64,000 nucleotides of DNA from Ustulina deusta. Its lineage: Eukaryota; Ascomycota; Sordariomycetes; Xylariales; Xylariaceae. Under the pieces are notes generated by a model, which did no database searches, had not been told where the DNA came from, and saw only the letters and a list, made by a program, of their open reading frames with translations. Below, piece by piece: positions 11,440 through 24,649 of the stretch. The translations under genes were made by a program, and so were the position numbers. Each line of letters begins with the position of its first letter. Position 1 is the stretch's first letter. The stretch covers positions 1 through 64,000 of the forward strand of contig JAJNNX010000067.1 in assembly GCA_023159155.1 (NCBI GenBank), in the 5' to 3' direction.

Positions 11440-12831
11440 CTACATAGTGGGAATGCCCTCAAACTCCGCGTAACCAAGCGCCAGATTCATATTCTCTGGC
11501 GAAGCTCGTCAGCGACCCGATCAACATATTAAGAGATCAGGGGGGGAGACACTTACGCAAACACTGAGTACTGGCTCCCTTGTTGAGATTATCTATCGAG
11601 GAACAGCTTCGCGTAATTAGCATAATCAGACTCTTCAGAAGTCGTCAATCACTTACACAACCACGCGCTTGCCGCTACTGTCGATAGCGAACCCCCCGAT
11701 TTCACAGCCATGCAGCGTCTGGATCGATTTCACCTGAGGCACTTCGCCCACGACCTTAACAAGCTTCTCACCAGCATAGCGGTCCTGGTAGATCTGGCGG
11801 ATGTCGCGTGAAGCCATTGTCTTATTGAGGGGGATGTTGATAGTAAGGTGGATACCGCGGAACCAAGAAGCCACATGCGGCATAAAGGCAACAGAAGTAC
11901 CGAGGTGGTGACTGATCTCACGTTCATGCATGTGGCCTGTCAGACTGTATGGCATCAGGTTGTCTTTGAGGATGTTGACATCGTTCTTGGGAGATGGCTT
12001 AGTACCAGCGCCAGAGTATCCTGACACACCAAAGATAATAGGCTCGCCTCCAATATGGTCAAGCAGAGGAGCAATACCGAGCTGAGCAGCAGTAGCATAG
12101 CAGCCAGGGTTCGAGATTCGGGTAGACTGGCGAATCTCAGAACGCTTGGTAAGCTCGGGGAGACCATAAAAAAACGAGTTGTCAAATCGATAGTCGGCAG
12201 AAAGATCAACAATAAGGCTCCTACGTTTGCCACCCTTCTGAACTTGATCGAGGGCTTCGATATAAGGCTTGCAAACACCGTTAGGGAGGGCCATAATCCA
12301 GCAATCAATTTGGCCGTCCTTGTCCAGCTGAGCAACATCCTCGGGTAACAAATGTTGGTAAGTGATCTTGCGCTTGGTATATCGCTGAAGCTCTTGGCCA
12401 GCCAACTCTCGTGAAGACACATGCCGAAGATCCATAAAGGGGTGTTTGTCGAGGAGGTCGATCAAGGCTTGACCGGTATATCCTCGGGCTCCAATCAAAC
12501 CAATGCGAGACGGGACGTCGTTCGAGGCATTCTTCTTACCAAGGGGCGAGTCAGGGTTTGTTGCAGTGGCGTGGGCCTGTCGTTTCTGGCCCACCCGCTT
12601 GCTACCAATGCTTGCCACAGCCTGCCGGACGACCTCTCGCGCAGAACGGGTGCAATTACGAGCGGGTGAAGCTGCCAGGCTCCTCGTAGATGAGAGGCTT
12701 CGGGCGTTGTCGAGGTGGTAGCGTCGGCCGAGGAGACATCGGTCCAGGCTCGGAGCAAGGGCAATTGACGTAGATGGCCGAACAACTCGGCGGGCGCAGG
12801 CACGCACGGCCACCGATGTGGGAGAGGGCAT
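11440..12831 (-). CDS. Stand-alone N-acetyl-gamma-glutamyl-phosphate reductase (Arg5,6 C-terminal half), probably frameshifted
   Basis: Arginine pathway step: NADPH reduction of N-acetylglutamyl phosphate to the semialdehyde, in mitochondria. Exon 1 is 11657-12831. The first ~100 aa are Arg/Ser/Ala-rich without acidic clusters, like a mitochondrial presequence, then PSRIGLIGARGYTGQALIDL (Rossmann motif), SNPGCYATAAQLG (catalytic Cys), GYSGAGTKPSPKND and HMHEREISHHLG. In most fungi this domain is the C-terminal half of a kinase-reductase polyprotein (N. crassa arg-6, yeast ARG5,6); no kinase lies upstream here. Exons at about 11557-11607 and 11440-11495 encode the conserved CSSIDNLNKG and QNMNLALGYAEFEGIPTM ends, but a single extra base near 11580-11583 puts them in different frames. 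A shifted first splice (GTGTAAGT to CGATAG) would restore an open frame but lose IDNLN. It could be a functional paralog or a decaying copy. Confidence 0.8.
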
Positions 12832-14269
12832 CGTTTCGGGTGCTTCTCAGCCCAATTGACTCGGTGTGGCTGCCGGTCGAGGGTCCGTACAGCTAGGCCT
12901 GTATAGCTAGGTCGGGGTCTGTACGGGTCCTTAGCTAGGTCTGTTAGGTAAGTAGCTACCGGAGCTGTTCTGGTTCTTATCTACAACCAATTAGAGGCGC
13001 TAAGATTGGAAGGTACATGATTATCTTATTTACCGTATAGGGAAAAGGCTGGGGTAAAGAACCGTTCTCGGGTGCAAGAACGCAACGTCTGTATAACTAG
13101 AAAAGAACCGTTGCCCATATATTTCTAGCTAGCCAATCAAACAGCTAGAATTCGTACACCGAACTGCAATCACTCGTTATCTGAGCCTACCGGACGAAAT
13201 CGAGGAATCAGTCCGACGAGACAGAAACAGATTAGCAAGAGCAGACCCTACCGACGAATGTATAAGAGACGACCCCGTTCATGTATGATGTGGTAGCTTT
13301 ATACATCCTTCAGTTCGGCACTATTGAACCATGAACTCGTACTTTTCTGCGTGATCACGGACAGACCTGGATGATTACCACTACCAATACCTGTTATTTT
13401 TCGCGTAGACAATGGTAACCCGACCTAACGACCTACCGCGCGCACCCGGTTCTATTCGTTCCTTACCTATTCTACTCAATCCAAAGTTAACGTTAGGTTT
13501 TCTGTTTCAGTGCTCCATGATGCAGAAAACCTCCAACCAAACCTCTAAACCTTGAGAAAACTGATACCACGACTCTTGAGCAACAATTAGGGGGGGGGGG
13601 GGGGGGGTAAGGAGGAAAAAACAAGGCGAAAAAAAAAGCAATAATATGGGTTGCCTGCCGGGTCGTCTAACAGGGACCTACTGTAGGTAGAAGCATGAAG
13701 CTATGCGAAACCAGGACCCTGTCGCCTTGAAAGACAACAACCTTAACGGCCAGCTTTCAAGATTAGCACAATATATATCACGAATCGGCCCGGGGTGAGA
13801 GCTTATAGCGACCCAATCAGACTTTGTTTGTAAATCCTAAAATTATCAGTCGCAAGAGGTTTTATACTGACTATTACCTCTCATTATTCGCATGCAAAGG
13901 TTCTGGGTAGTTATGAGAATTGTGGTATTCATATTCATTAATTAAGAAACAAGCAACTATAAACATACTGCTTACCGTTTTCACTGCAACTAAACACTAC
14001 AATTGTACTCCTAATCATGTACTGGTGATTGCCCTGGCGCAAGGTATCCCTGAACCATCCAGATGGGTGGTTTGCAAATTACGTTTCACTTACAGTAAAC
14101 GGCTATATTTTGGGGCGAAGTATCACCCCGGGATCCCTAAAATAAGCCCTCTGCACAAACAGCGGTGCCATCTCAAGAGTCAAGGTTGACCTGGTTGGTG
14201 GTCCAACACCCCGAGCAAGCAGACAACATCTGGGTTCTCACATTCTTTACACTTGACTCAACAATGACT
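12832..14269. other. Intergenic, with G18 homopolymer
   Basis: Upstream side of the reductase gene. Near 12890-12960 the string TAGCTAGGTC/TGTACGG recurs loosely. An unbroken run of 18 G lies at 13590-13607. An open but start-less frame at about 13160-13290 has no recognisable family. No kinase domain that could complete the reductase was found. Confidence 0.6.
13590..13607. repeat. Poly-G homopolymer (18 G)
   Basis: Directly visible run of about 18 consecutive G followed by TAAGGAGG. Such runs are unstable and prone to sequencing error, so the length is approximate. Confidence 0.8.
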
Positions 14270-14467
14270 TCACTCTTCCTCAGCCTCAACGATAACTGAG
14301 AGATTAGAGAATCGACGCCGTGGCATCTCGTAGGTCGGGACACTCACGTGGTCTATGGAGTCTGGTCGCGGGTCCTGATCATCGCCACTACGAATGCGGG
14401 TGTATTTCCCGTCTCTAGTGAAAAAACGTTGAGCAGAAGCGAATACGCTGGCGAGAGTTGAGAACAT
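14270..14467 (-). CDS. Hypothetical 65-aa protein
   Basis: ATG at 14467, stop at 14270, single exon. It begins MFSTLASVFASAQRFFTRDG, continues with an Arg/Asp-rich middle and VPTYEMPRRRFSNLS, and ends in EAEEE. No family is recognised. The hydrophobic start is short and could be a weak signal or targeting segment. Coding potential rests on balanced composition and an AT-rich box (TATTTATT on the minus strand) about 60-70 nt upstream of the ATG. It could be spurious. Confidence 0.4.
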   Translation of the reverse strand: MFSTLASVFASAQRFFTRDGKYTRIRSGDDQDPRPDSIDHVSVPTYEMPRRRFSNLSVIVEAEEE

Positions 14468-15235
14468 GGCGATCGTCTCTTGTCGTAGGTACTGTAGACT
14501 TGGGATGAGTGTGTGACGGTGGGGCGCCTCTAATAAATAGGTTTTGAGGATGCCGGATACAACTCCATTGTTGTGAGAATAGTGTATTGTTATAAGACAT
14601 CAGGTTGTTATGAATCGTCTTCATTGTTGAGTGAGATTTCGATTCACGATTGAGCCTCAACTTGATCACCGTTGCTAACAGTCGGTACCTAGGCGCCTGT
14701 GAAGTGAGACCAGTAACTAACTGTTATTTGAAAACACTCATCCATTGTCTGACGTGGCGTGATAAAGAGATGAGATGACGCTGTCCTTTGTCGTCCTTCG
14801 CCCCCAATACTTGTAGATACGAGGACCCCTACACATGCGCCCGGGAATGCGGAATGACTGCAGCTTGGGCTACTACAATTGGTCGAGACATGCATACAGC
14901 TGGTCAGCCGCATAGGAAGTAGTAAATGAGGCAATTAAGTTCTAAGATGCAGGGGTATCTATTCTCTATACGTGCACATGTGCGACTCAAAGCGCCAAGC
15001 GACGGTGGATATAGACACGATGTCAACTACAACGGTCACCTTCGTAGCACGATCGGTCTGGCACAAATGCGAATGGTGTAGCAATCAATAGCCGGCCTGC
15101 ATCTGCATCGCTCGCGAGCTCTCCAGCAGTCGACGCACTACAGCTGATTAATCCCGACGGCGCCTCCTCCACACTGGTCTCGACACGCCGCTGTCGTCAC
15201 AGCTTCGACGAGGAAAGGCTCCGACCATCGTCCAG
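14468..15235. other. Intergenic region
   Basis: No recognisable domain in any frame. It includes the upstream flank of the 65-aa frame and the 3' flank of the glutaredoxin gene. Confidence 0.5.
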
Positions 15236-15675
15236 TCAAGCGGCGCCGACTGACTGGAGCAGACTCTTAAGCTCGCCCTTCTTGCTCTGCAGGTCCGAGT
15301 TACCGCCAATGTGCTTCTGGCCGATGTAGATGTTGGGTACGGTGCGCTGGCCCGAGATATCCGCAAGGGCAGCCCGGATGGCGGCGCCGTCGTCGACCTG
15401 ATCGAGCTCGATGGTGAAGTACTTGGCGCCCAGGTCGTCTAGGAGCCTCTTGGAAGCCGAGCAGTAGGGGCAGTACGACTTGGAGAACACAGCTGTGGCA
15501 GGGTATGTCGTGTTAGCCGGGGTGGTGGGAGTGAAAGCAACACACATGATATCCAAATACGAATGGAGACGAACGTACCGACAGCATTCTCCTCGATGAT
15601 GCTCTGGGCTTTGGCCTTTGCGGCAGACATGGCTTCTGGTGACGGTGAAGAGAAGAATTGGCGGATAAAGTTCAT
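15236..15675 (-). CDS. Dithiol glutaredoxin (CPYC)
   Basis: Glutathione-dependent thiol-disulfide oxidoreductase of the classical Grx1/Grx2 class. Exons 15579-15675 and 15236-15492 are joined over an 86-nt intron (GTACGT...CCACAG), giving 117 aa. The protein reads SIIEENAV then AVFSKSYCPYCSASKRLL (active site CPYC), RTVPNIYIG (cis-Pro TVP) and HIGGNSDLQ (glutathione-binding GG). All key residues are present. Two in-frame ATG codons lie in exon 1: the first adds MNFIRQFFSSPSPEA, an Arg/Phe/Ser-rich segment like a short mitochondrial presequence; the second (residue 16) would give a ~102-aa cytosolic form, as known for yeast GRX2. The first ATG was chosen as annotation start. Dual targeting is inference. 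Confidence 0.93.
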
Positions 15676-16304
15676 GGAGGGATAATTTGGACTGAGATGG
15701 AGGGGTCTTGGAGGAGGACGGGAGAGAAGCAGACGGCGGGGTATTTGTATGATGTGCATGCCGATGGTACCTCAGGGCGGCCACACAATAGCGCGCTGGG
15801 CTGGTGCGGGAGGGGAGGTAGCGATCGTAAGGAGGTACCTATCTAGAAAACCCTGGAGTCGGGATGTCGCAAGTGTGCGTCGGCCAGTAAGAGACGGTAC
15901 CTATTTGTCAAGGGGTCGCGGCGGGATTCCAAAGATTTGGTCTTGTTTCAGTGGACCATTGGCTGAATCTGGTAAGTATAAGCTAAGTCGGCAAACTACA
16001 CTAGAACAGACGGGAATCTTTACAAATAAGATATGTCCGTATACGCGGGTGATCCTACGAATTTCTAAATACCTACACTACCCACAGTTTAACTTTTCTC
16101 CTGTAATTACTAATTACCGAGTGTCCCGTGTTATCATCCATGATATTCGAGCTATAAATACCAAATATGGGTTGCATTGGAATAAGTATCTCAGTTGACA
16201 AAGAAGAAACGTCTGCTACCCACCCAAGTCGATATGCCGACATTAGCCAATCTAGATCGGAATGACGCAACAGGCATTTCGGGAACCTCACAACCTCGGA
16301 ATTG
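15676..16304. other. Intergenic, glutaredoxin promoter side
   Basis: GGTACCTC/GGTACCTA motifs occur around 15766-15905 near the glutaredoxin start. No coding evidence. It ends at the target-site duplication of the nested mobile element. Confidence 0.5.
16294..16303 (+). repeat. Left target-site duplication (CCTCGGAATT)
   Basis: The 10-mer CCTCGGAATT occurs here and again in the same orientation at 29487-29496, immediately outside the inverted repeats of the nested element. A 9-11 bp duplication is usual for Mutator-like transposons. Confidence 0.7.
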
Positions 16305-16400
16305 AGTAATCAGACAAACTGAGGGTAGCCCACCCCTGTTGACCTGAGGGTACCCGTGCTTTTTTTATGTACCAGAGTACTTTTTATACAATCGATTAGA
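16305..16400 (+). repeat. Left terminal inverted repeat of the MITE
   Basis: 96 bp, nearly free of RIP-type change. It contains two internal copies of CTGAGGGTA (about 16319 and 16343). Confidence 0.8.
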
Positions 16401-16421
16401 ATATACTTTTAAAATAGATAT

Positions 16422-16788
16422 TGCAGTAGGGCTGGTGCACGCGTATAGGAGACAGGTCTTTAGTTATGGAGTAGAACGCATTCTTGGAAACTTTGGAGAT
16501 TATAGAACAAGAGGTATAAAAATTGCGCGTTTTTATTTGAGGCTATAGAAAACTTTTTTTTTATAGAATTACAAATAGACGGATAATTAATACAAAATAT
16601 TAGATAGGAGTTAGGGATTTGTTTTTATTAATTAATTATTGCGTTTTTATTTATATTTATATATTAGATTTTGATTTAATTTATATAAAGATTTGCGAGT
16701 TAAAAAATATAGTCCGATATAAAATAATTAGGTAGGTTTAGTTAGTTTTAGTATACAATACGCTAATTAAAAGCTTTGCTTTATTTTA
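16422..16788 (+). repeat. Left LTR
   Basis: 367 bp direct repeat of 28788-29154. Its outer (left) ~130 bp keeps G/C bases that are lost in the other copy, while its inner end is strongly A/T-converted. Confidence 0.9.
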
Positions 16789-19700
16789 TTAGTATTTTTA
16801 GTAAAGTAATAAAAATTAATATTATTTAATGTTTTTTAAAGCACGATTTATAATTAAAAACTAATATTTTTAGCTAATATATCTAATATATAAAAATTAA
16901 CTATTAATTATATTAATTAGTTATATTTTTTTTTTAATTTTTTATATAAAGCTAGATTTTTAATATAATTTAATAATATAATATAAAAATAATAAAAAAC
17001 TAATTATAATAAAAATTAAATAAATATAAAGTATTAATAAAATTATTATTTTTAAAACAATTAATTATAAAAATATTAATAGTATTATACTATTTTTATT
17101 AGATCTATAAAAAAATATAAAACTTAATTATAGTTTTATTAAAAAAGCTAATATATTTATTAAACTTAAATATATATAAGCTTTTAATAAAGAATTTATA
17201 AAAATATTATATTAATTATGTATGTTTATATAGCAATAAAAACTATAAAATATTAAATAAAAAAATATTATTAAAACTTAAAAATTATTGTTTTATTTTT
17301 AAAATATTTATTATTTTATTATTTTTATATATTAATAGTTCTAATTAGTAACTTAAAATAAATAATTTAAACGTTTTAAAACAACTATAAAATTTTGCGC
17401 TTTTTTTAATAAGGTTTATTTTAAATATTCTAATTATAAATATATTTATTTTTAATATTATATTAATTAATAATTAGATTAATAAATATTAGCTAGCTAA
17501 ATTTTTAATATTTATATAATTAGTTTTTAGAAGTATTATAGTTTTATATATTATTAGTTTATTTATTTCTAATTTTATATTTTGTTTTTAGAACTAATTT
17601 AATAAAAAAAATATAACTAAATAGTTTTATAGAATAAAAAGATTTTTTAAGTTATATAGATTTTTGTAAACTAAATAAATTAATTAATTATTATATTAAA
17701 TAAAAATTATAATTAAAAAACATATAGTTTAATATATTATTAGTTTTTGTATTAATTAGGATTAAATTATTATAAGTTTAAAATAAGAATATAAAGCAAT
17801 TAATTTTGAATAAATCTAATTATAAAAAAAATAACTTACTAAGCTTTTTTTAAGTATTAAAATAATTTTTTAAAATTATGTTTAATTTTTTTTTAAATAT
17901 ATAGCTTTAGTTAATAAATTTAGCTAAAAAATCTTTTTAATACTTAAAAAGTTTTATTTATATAATTTAGTTAAATTAATTTTTTTTAATTATTTTAGAA
18001 ATATTTTTAATAAATATAAAATTACTAAAAATAATTTATAATAAAAAAAATATACTAATGCTATAGATATTTTTAAATAATAGGCTAACTTGGAATTTTT
18101 TTTTTAGTTATAAATAATAATATTAAGTTTTTTAAATAGTATTACTAGCTTAGAACTATTGCTAAATATACCTTTTTATTTTATTTAATAAGCTATATAA
18201 ATATAACTGTTTTAAGCTTTATTAGTTGTTTAATTAATTTAGTTATTTATAATTACTTTTTTTATTATATTTTTAATAGTTTATATATATATAAACTTGG
18301 TAATTAAGCAATTAATAACTAAAATAAAAAGCTTTTTTATTTATAATACTTAAATAACTAAAGCAATAATTAAAATAATATAGTTATTAATTAACTAGAA
18401 TTAATATTATGCTTTTTTTAGTTAGATATTTTATTAGAAGATTAGTTAGTAAAATAAGTAATAATATAAAAATAGCTAATTTAGAGCTTATATTATCTAA
18501 GTATAATAATTAAACTTTTAGAAGTATAATTAATTAAATAGTTAGAATAATTTTAGGAGTACTAGTAATAATTTGTATAAATATTAGTTTTATAGAGCTA
18601 AAGATTATATATAACAAAGCTATAAATTAAAAAAAAAAATAGAAAATTTTAAAGCTTTATATAAAAAATATGATTTTAAAGCTTAGTATATTAGTTTATT
18701 ATATATATTTTAGTATATTTGTTTGTTTATAGTTAACCTAGATAAAATATTAAAAGGGAGAAATAAAAGTAGATTTATGTTTTTAGTTTTAATATAGATT
18801 TATTATAACTATTCCAGTAGATATTTTTTAGTAGCTCTGGTAGTTTATAAGGCTTTATATAAATTTAATTATGTTTTAAAAGATTTAGATTTTAAAAACA
18901 AGATTTAATTATAAAACCTAGAACTTAGTAAAAATAAAAATATTTTAAACAACCTAGCTTAATTATTTGTTTTGATATTTAAATAATTAATTATAACTAA
19001 TTAGTTTAATTTTAAAATAAAATTTTAAGTTAATTTAGTTTTTATAAAATAATAAAAGTTTAATATTTTAGTTAGAAAAAACTATTTAGAATTTTAATAT
19101 AATAAATAGTAAAAATATTAAAATAGGTAAAAGTTTATAGTATTAAAAATAATTAATTAAGTTATTTTTTTAGATAACTTATTAATGTTTATAGTTTTAG
19201 ACTTTATTAGTATATTTAATACGTAAGTTTATATAAAAGCTATAATAATAATAAAAAAATATTTAAATAAAAAAAACAATATTATATTTAAAACTTATAA
19301 TATTATTTAATTTTATAAAATAATTAGTGCTATAATAAATATAAGTATTAATTAGCAAGTATTTTTATTTGTTTTAGGAATAAAAAAACGCTAAATATTT
19401 TTTAATAAAATTAATAATTTGTTTAAAGCTAAAGTAGGGTTAATTTAGGAAGAACTACTAGGTTTATTCTTTAATACGTTAGAATTACTTATAGTATAGG
19501 CTTTTAAAATAAGATAGATATTAGGCAAAAAAATAATTAAATTAAATTAACTAAATAAATCTAAGTTTAAAATAAGTAATTAATAAATATTAAATATATT
19601 TATTTTAAAAGTTAATAATATATATGTAATGCTATAAAAATTTATAAAAAAAGTTTATAAAACTTTTTAGATAAATATATTTTTATAGAATATAAAAAAC

Positions 19701-22700
19701 TATATAAAAGTTATATTTAAAGTTATAATAAAAATTAAAGAATTATTAAAAAGTTTATTAATTATTAGATTTTTTAATATTAGTGTTTAATTATATATTT
19801 TAGTAAAAAGTTATATTAAAAATAATTAATTTTTTATAATTAATATTTAAATAACTTAGAATAAATATTTTATTAAATTAAAAGTATTTTTATAATTATA
19901 TAAAAAAATTATTATTTAGTTAGTATAGATTGCTAAAAAGTATATATAAGCTGTTTTTATATATATAGTTCTAAATAAAGAAATAGTTGCTTTTTTATTT
20001 TTAAAAATAAACTTTTTAAGGATTATAGATTATGTTTTTTATTTTAAGAATTTAGTTTTAATAGCTATATTTATTTTTAGTAATATATATATTATTGCTT
20101 TTATAACTTTGCTTATTTAATTATATCTTTATAATAAATTAGTAATTAAAGCTATAAAAAACTAATAGCTATTTATATATAAAGAGCTGCTATAAATAGT
20201 TATAATTAGTTTTTAATTAATATTTGAATTTTATTTTTATTATATATTGCTAGGGTGACTTTTAATTTAGTATTAAATTTAAATAATAAAATTATATAAG
20301 AATATTTTTATAACGCTAATTAGTTAACTATAAACTATATAAACTAAATATTAAAGTTAGATAATAATATTTTTTTTATAAGTGCTTTGTTAGATAGTAA
20401 ATTTTTAATAATTTTTAGGACTATTATTTATAAAGTTATAAAAGAAGCAAAAAAAGCAAAAGTCTTAAAGGCCAAATAGATAATATTTTTTTTTTTTTTT
20501 AATATTTATAATATATAAGCTTAAATTAAAAAAAGTTTATTTAGTTAATAATATAAAATATAATAGTTCTATAGTTTTAGGGTTAATTAATTAAAAAAAA
20601 AAAGCTTTAATAAAAATATATAATTAGTACGAACTAGATAAAACGTTTAAAAAAAAAAAGATTTATTTAAATATTTATTTATATTTTATTATATAACTTA
20701 AAAGAACTTAATTAACTAAAGAATATTTTTAAAAAATCAAAAAAGTATAAAAATATTAAAATTTATTAATTAAAAAAAGAAATTTTTAATTAAAGTATTA
20801 TATAAATATAAAATAGCTTTAGCTTAAGATTTTAATAAAATTAGAAAAATATATAATAAAATTATATTATTATATAAGATCTAGATAATATTATATAAAG
20901 CTTAGCAAGCAAAAAAAAAATTTATTTTTATATTATTATAAAAAAAAGTATTAAATATATTTAAAACTTGATTTATAAATAATATATTAAAAAAAAAATA
21001 TAGTATATATTAGAACATATAGTTTATAGTAAAAAAAAAAAATAAAAAGCTTAAACTAATTAATTTTATTACTAAACTAAATATAGTTATAATTTAAAAT
21101 GTTTTTTTATTAAAAAGCTATAATAAATTTACTAAAGAATTTATTATATATAAAATCTTATTAATAATTAACTTTTTTTTTAAATATAATTAAATATTTT
21201 TGTTTTTTTTTAGTTAAGCGCTAATAGTTTTTTTTATATTATTTAGAATTTTATAAATAATAATATTTTTTTAAGGTATAATAAATTTAATAGTTTATTT
21301 TTTTAAAATAATTAGCTAAATATTATATAATATTATACTTAAAAAATATAAACTATTTTTTAATAATATAAAAATTAAAAAGCTTATTACTTGTTATAAT
21401 AATTAAAAAATTGCTTTTAGTATATAGTAATTTATTTTTAAATATATTAAAAATATTAATATAGTTTTGCTAAATTTTGAATTAATAGGTATTACTGCAA
21501 GTAATATTAAAAACAAATAGTATAAGCTAATAATAATATTAGTTAAATATTTTTATAGAACTAATAGTTATAAACTTATAAAAGTTAAAATATTTAAAAT
21601 TTTTAAATAAATAGCATATAGCAATATTATAAAAATAAAAGCTTTTTTAAAAATAAGTAGTTATTATTAAATATAAGTAAAAGTGTATGCTATAATAGTA
21701 TTTTTATTAATTATGTTTTTTTAATATAATATTAAGTTTGTTTAAAGAAATAATTAAAAACAAGCAATAATAATATTATAATAAGCTTTAATAACTATTT
21801 TTTGTTTAATTATTTTAGATTATAAAGCTAAAAAAATCTAGCTAAAAGTTAATACTTTAAAAAAAAAATAAAGCGCTATATTTTGTTAACTAATTAAAAA
21901 TAAAATATATTTGTTTAGATATAAGTTAAGAACTTAAAAAAAACCTAAATTAAATTATAACGTAATAAAAAAAAATACTTAGGGGTTATTAAAGCTTTTT
22001 ATTAATTATAAAACTATTTATATAAAATTAGATTTTATTTAAAAATAAATATAAAAATATTAATTATTTAGTATAGTTTTAACCCAATAAGTTGTTTTTA
22101 TTAAAATATTTGATTTTAAATTATATTATATTTTTAAAAAAAAATATATAGCAATAAATAAACTATTATATAAATTAAAAAAATTATTAAATAAGTTAAA
22201 TAATTAATAAGAAAAAAATATAAAAAATTTTATTAATTTTTAATTTTATATTATAATAGTTAAACTAATAATTATTTTAAATATTAATATTTTTTTTAAA
22301 CTAAAATAAAAATAGTTAATATATTTATAAAAAGTAGTAATATATTTTACTACTAAAAGTTTGTTTAATTGTTTTATAATAGTAATATAAAAAAGAATTT
22401 ATAAAAATTAAACTTTTTAATTTTTTGTTTATAAAAATTGCTTTTAAAAAAAAACAAAACTATTATATTAGATCTAATACTATATTAATAACTTTAATAA
22501 TTAAAAATGTTTTTTTTAAAAAAATTATATATAACTAAAATATTAAAGCTAAAATTTTATATATTATAGAATTGCTGCTTAATATTATTAAAAAAACTTA
22601 TATAAAAATATTAAAAATGTTTTAAAAAGCTATAAGCTATACTAATAAATATAAAACAAGCAATCTAAAAAAAAATATTACTATAATAAGGTTAAAAATA

Positions 22701-23713
22701 TATTTATAAGCTAGGTTTTTAATATTTAATTTATACTTAATAATAATAAGTTTAAAGCAATTATTAAAGCTAAATATAAAATATTAGTTTATTTTAAAGC
22801 AATACTATTTTAATTAGCTAATTTTAAAAATATTGCTTGATTTATTAAGCAATATATTATTTATTAGTATAATATTTTTATTAAGATTAAATATAATAAT
22901 AGTTTTAAAAATAAAAAAAAGGTTATAATAGCTAAAATATAATTTGGATTTATAGTAATTTATAGTATAGTATATTATTTTTAAAGCTAAAAATTTATTA
23001 AGTTAGGCTATAAAATAATTATTAGTAGTTTTAAAAAAATAATTTAAAAAATAAAGAAAAGCTAAACTAAACAATTTAATAAAATAATTTAGGCTAATAG
23101 AACTATTATTTAATATTATAGCTATAATATATATAAAATAGTTTATAACTAATTACTAGTTTTATTAATTAAAAACGTTATTTTAATATAATAAATTATT
23201 AATTAGTAAAATATTTTTAATTATATATTTTTTTTTAATATATAAAGTATAACAATTTAAAAAAAAAAAAAGATATAGCTAAGGTCTAACGTATTATTAT
23301 TAAAAAAAAACGCTAAGCTATAAAATAGGCTAATTAGCAATATATTTATAAGGTCTGCTTTATAGCTTTAAAAAAAAATTTATTTTTATGTTTAATATTT
23401 TATTAAATAATAATAAATTTTAAAGCGTTAAATTTTTATATAAATAAAAAGGCCTATTTTTTATAGTATTTAAAAAAAAGAATAAAAAATATAAAATAAA
23501 AGAGCTAAAGAGATATATAAAAGTAAGAACTTATATATTAGATAGTTTATAACTATTTATTAAAAATAAAGCTAAATATTAGGAACTAGTTAATTTTATT
23601 ACTAATAAATAAATAATAGGCTTACTAAAGGATAATTGCTATAAAAAAATATAGATATAGCTAGAATAGTTTTAATTAGGGCTATAATATAACTAAATAA
23701 AAGCTAAACAAAG

Positions 23714-23841
23714 CTTAAAATATAGCTAGATATAGCTAAAATATAGCTTAGATAAGTTTAAATATATTTAAATATAACTTAAAATATAGCTAGATATAGC
23801 TAGGATATAGCTTAAATAAATTATAATATAGCTTAAATAAG
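23714..23841. repeat. 64-bp tandem duplication inside the LTR element
   Basis: The unit beginning CTTAAAATATAGCTAGATAT at 23714 recurs at 23778 with a few G/A differences. Shorter TATAGCT repeats surround it. It lies in RIP-degraded DNA. Confidence 0.6.
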
Positions 23842-24649
23842 CTAAAAATATTAAAATATAAACAAAATAATTAAAAAAAATTAAAAAATTATTAGTAATA
23901 AAGTTTTATTATATTAAATTAAAATTTTAATTAAAATAGGCTTAAAAACTAGGTATTTAAGCTTTAATGATTTATAATTAAAAAAAAAATCTATTAATTA
24001 ATAAGTAATATTTTTTTAAATTTAAAAACTAAAAAAATAAATATAACTAAAGTTTATAGATTTAGTACTATATATTATAATAATATTGTTTTAATTAGTT
24101 TAGATTTATTATAAAACAATATTTGCTATTTATATTTTTGTTTTTTTTTATTGTTTTTATATTATTTTTTTATTTTTAGGAATTTGTTTTAAAATAGCAA
24201 CTTTACCACTGCTTTATAGGCAGATTAACTAGAAAATATATAAAATAGCATATAATAATTTTTATTTGATTAGTTTAAATTAAGAACTTTTTTAGGCTAT
24301 TTTATTTATTTAAATTTTTATTTTTATTTTTTTGGGTTGTTATAGTATATAGATAAGTATATTTAGTATTGCTTATATAATATTTGTAGTCCGGCTAGCT
24401 AATTAAATAGATATAATTATTATAAGCGCTAGACTATAAAAGATTTATTAATTTATATTTAAAAAATAGCTATATTTTAAAGCAATTATTATTTTTAGAC
24501 TTTTAGAATTAATAGATATATAACTAGCAAAAAATAAGATTAGGAGTCCTAGTTAACTAAACAGCAAGTACTATTATTTATACCGGGCAATTAAGTATTA
24601 TAAAGAGATATTTGCTAAATAAGCTATTATAGCATAGCTTAATATAAAA

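Noticed and set aside
13160..13290. Start-less open frame with an acidic/basic mix (LPDEIEESVRRDRNRL)
   Set aside because: No ATG, no recognisable family, short; probably chance.
13590..13607. Poly-G run as a telomere or regulatory element
   Set aside because: No TTAGGG array; most likely a simple homopolymer of uncertain length.
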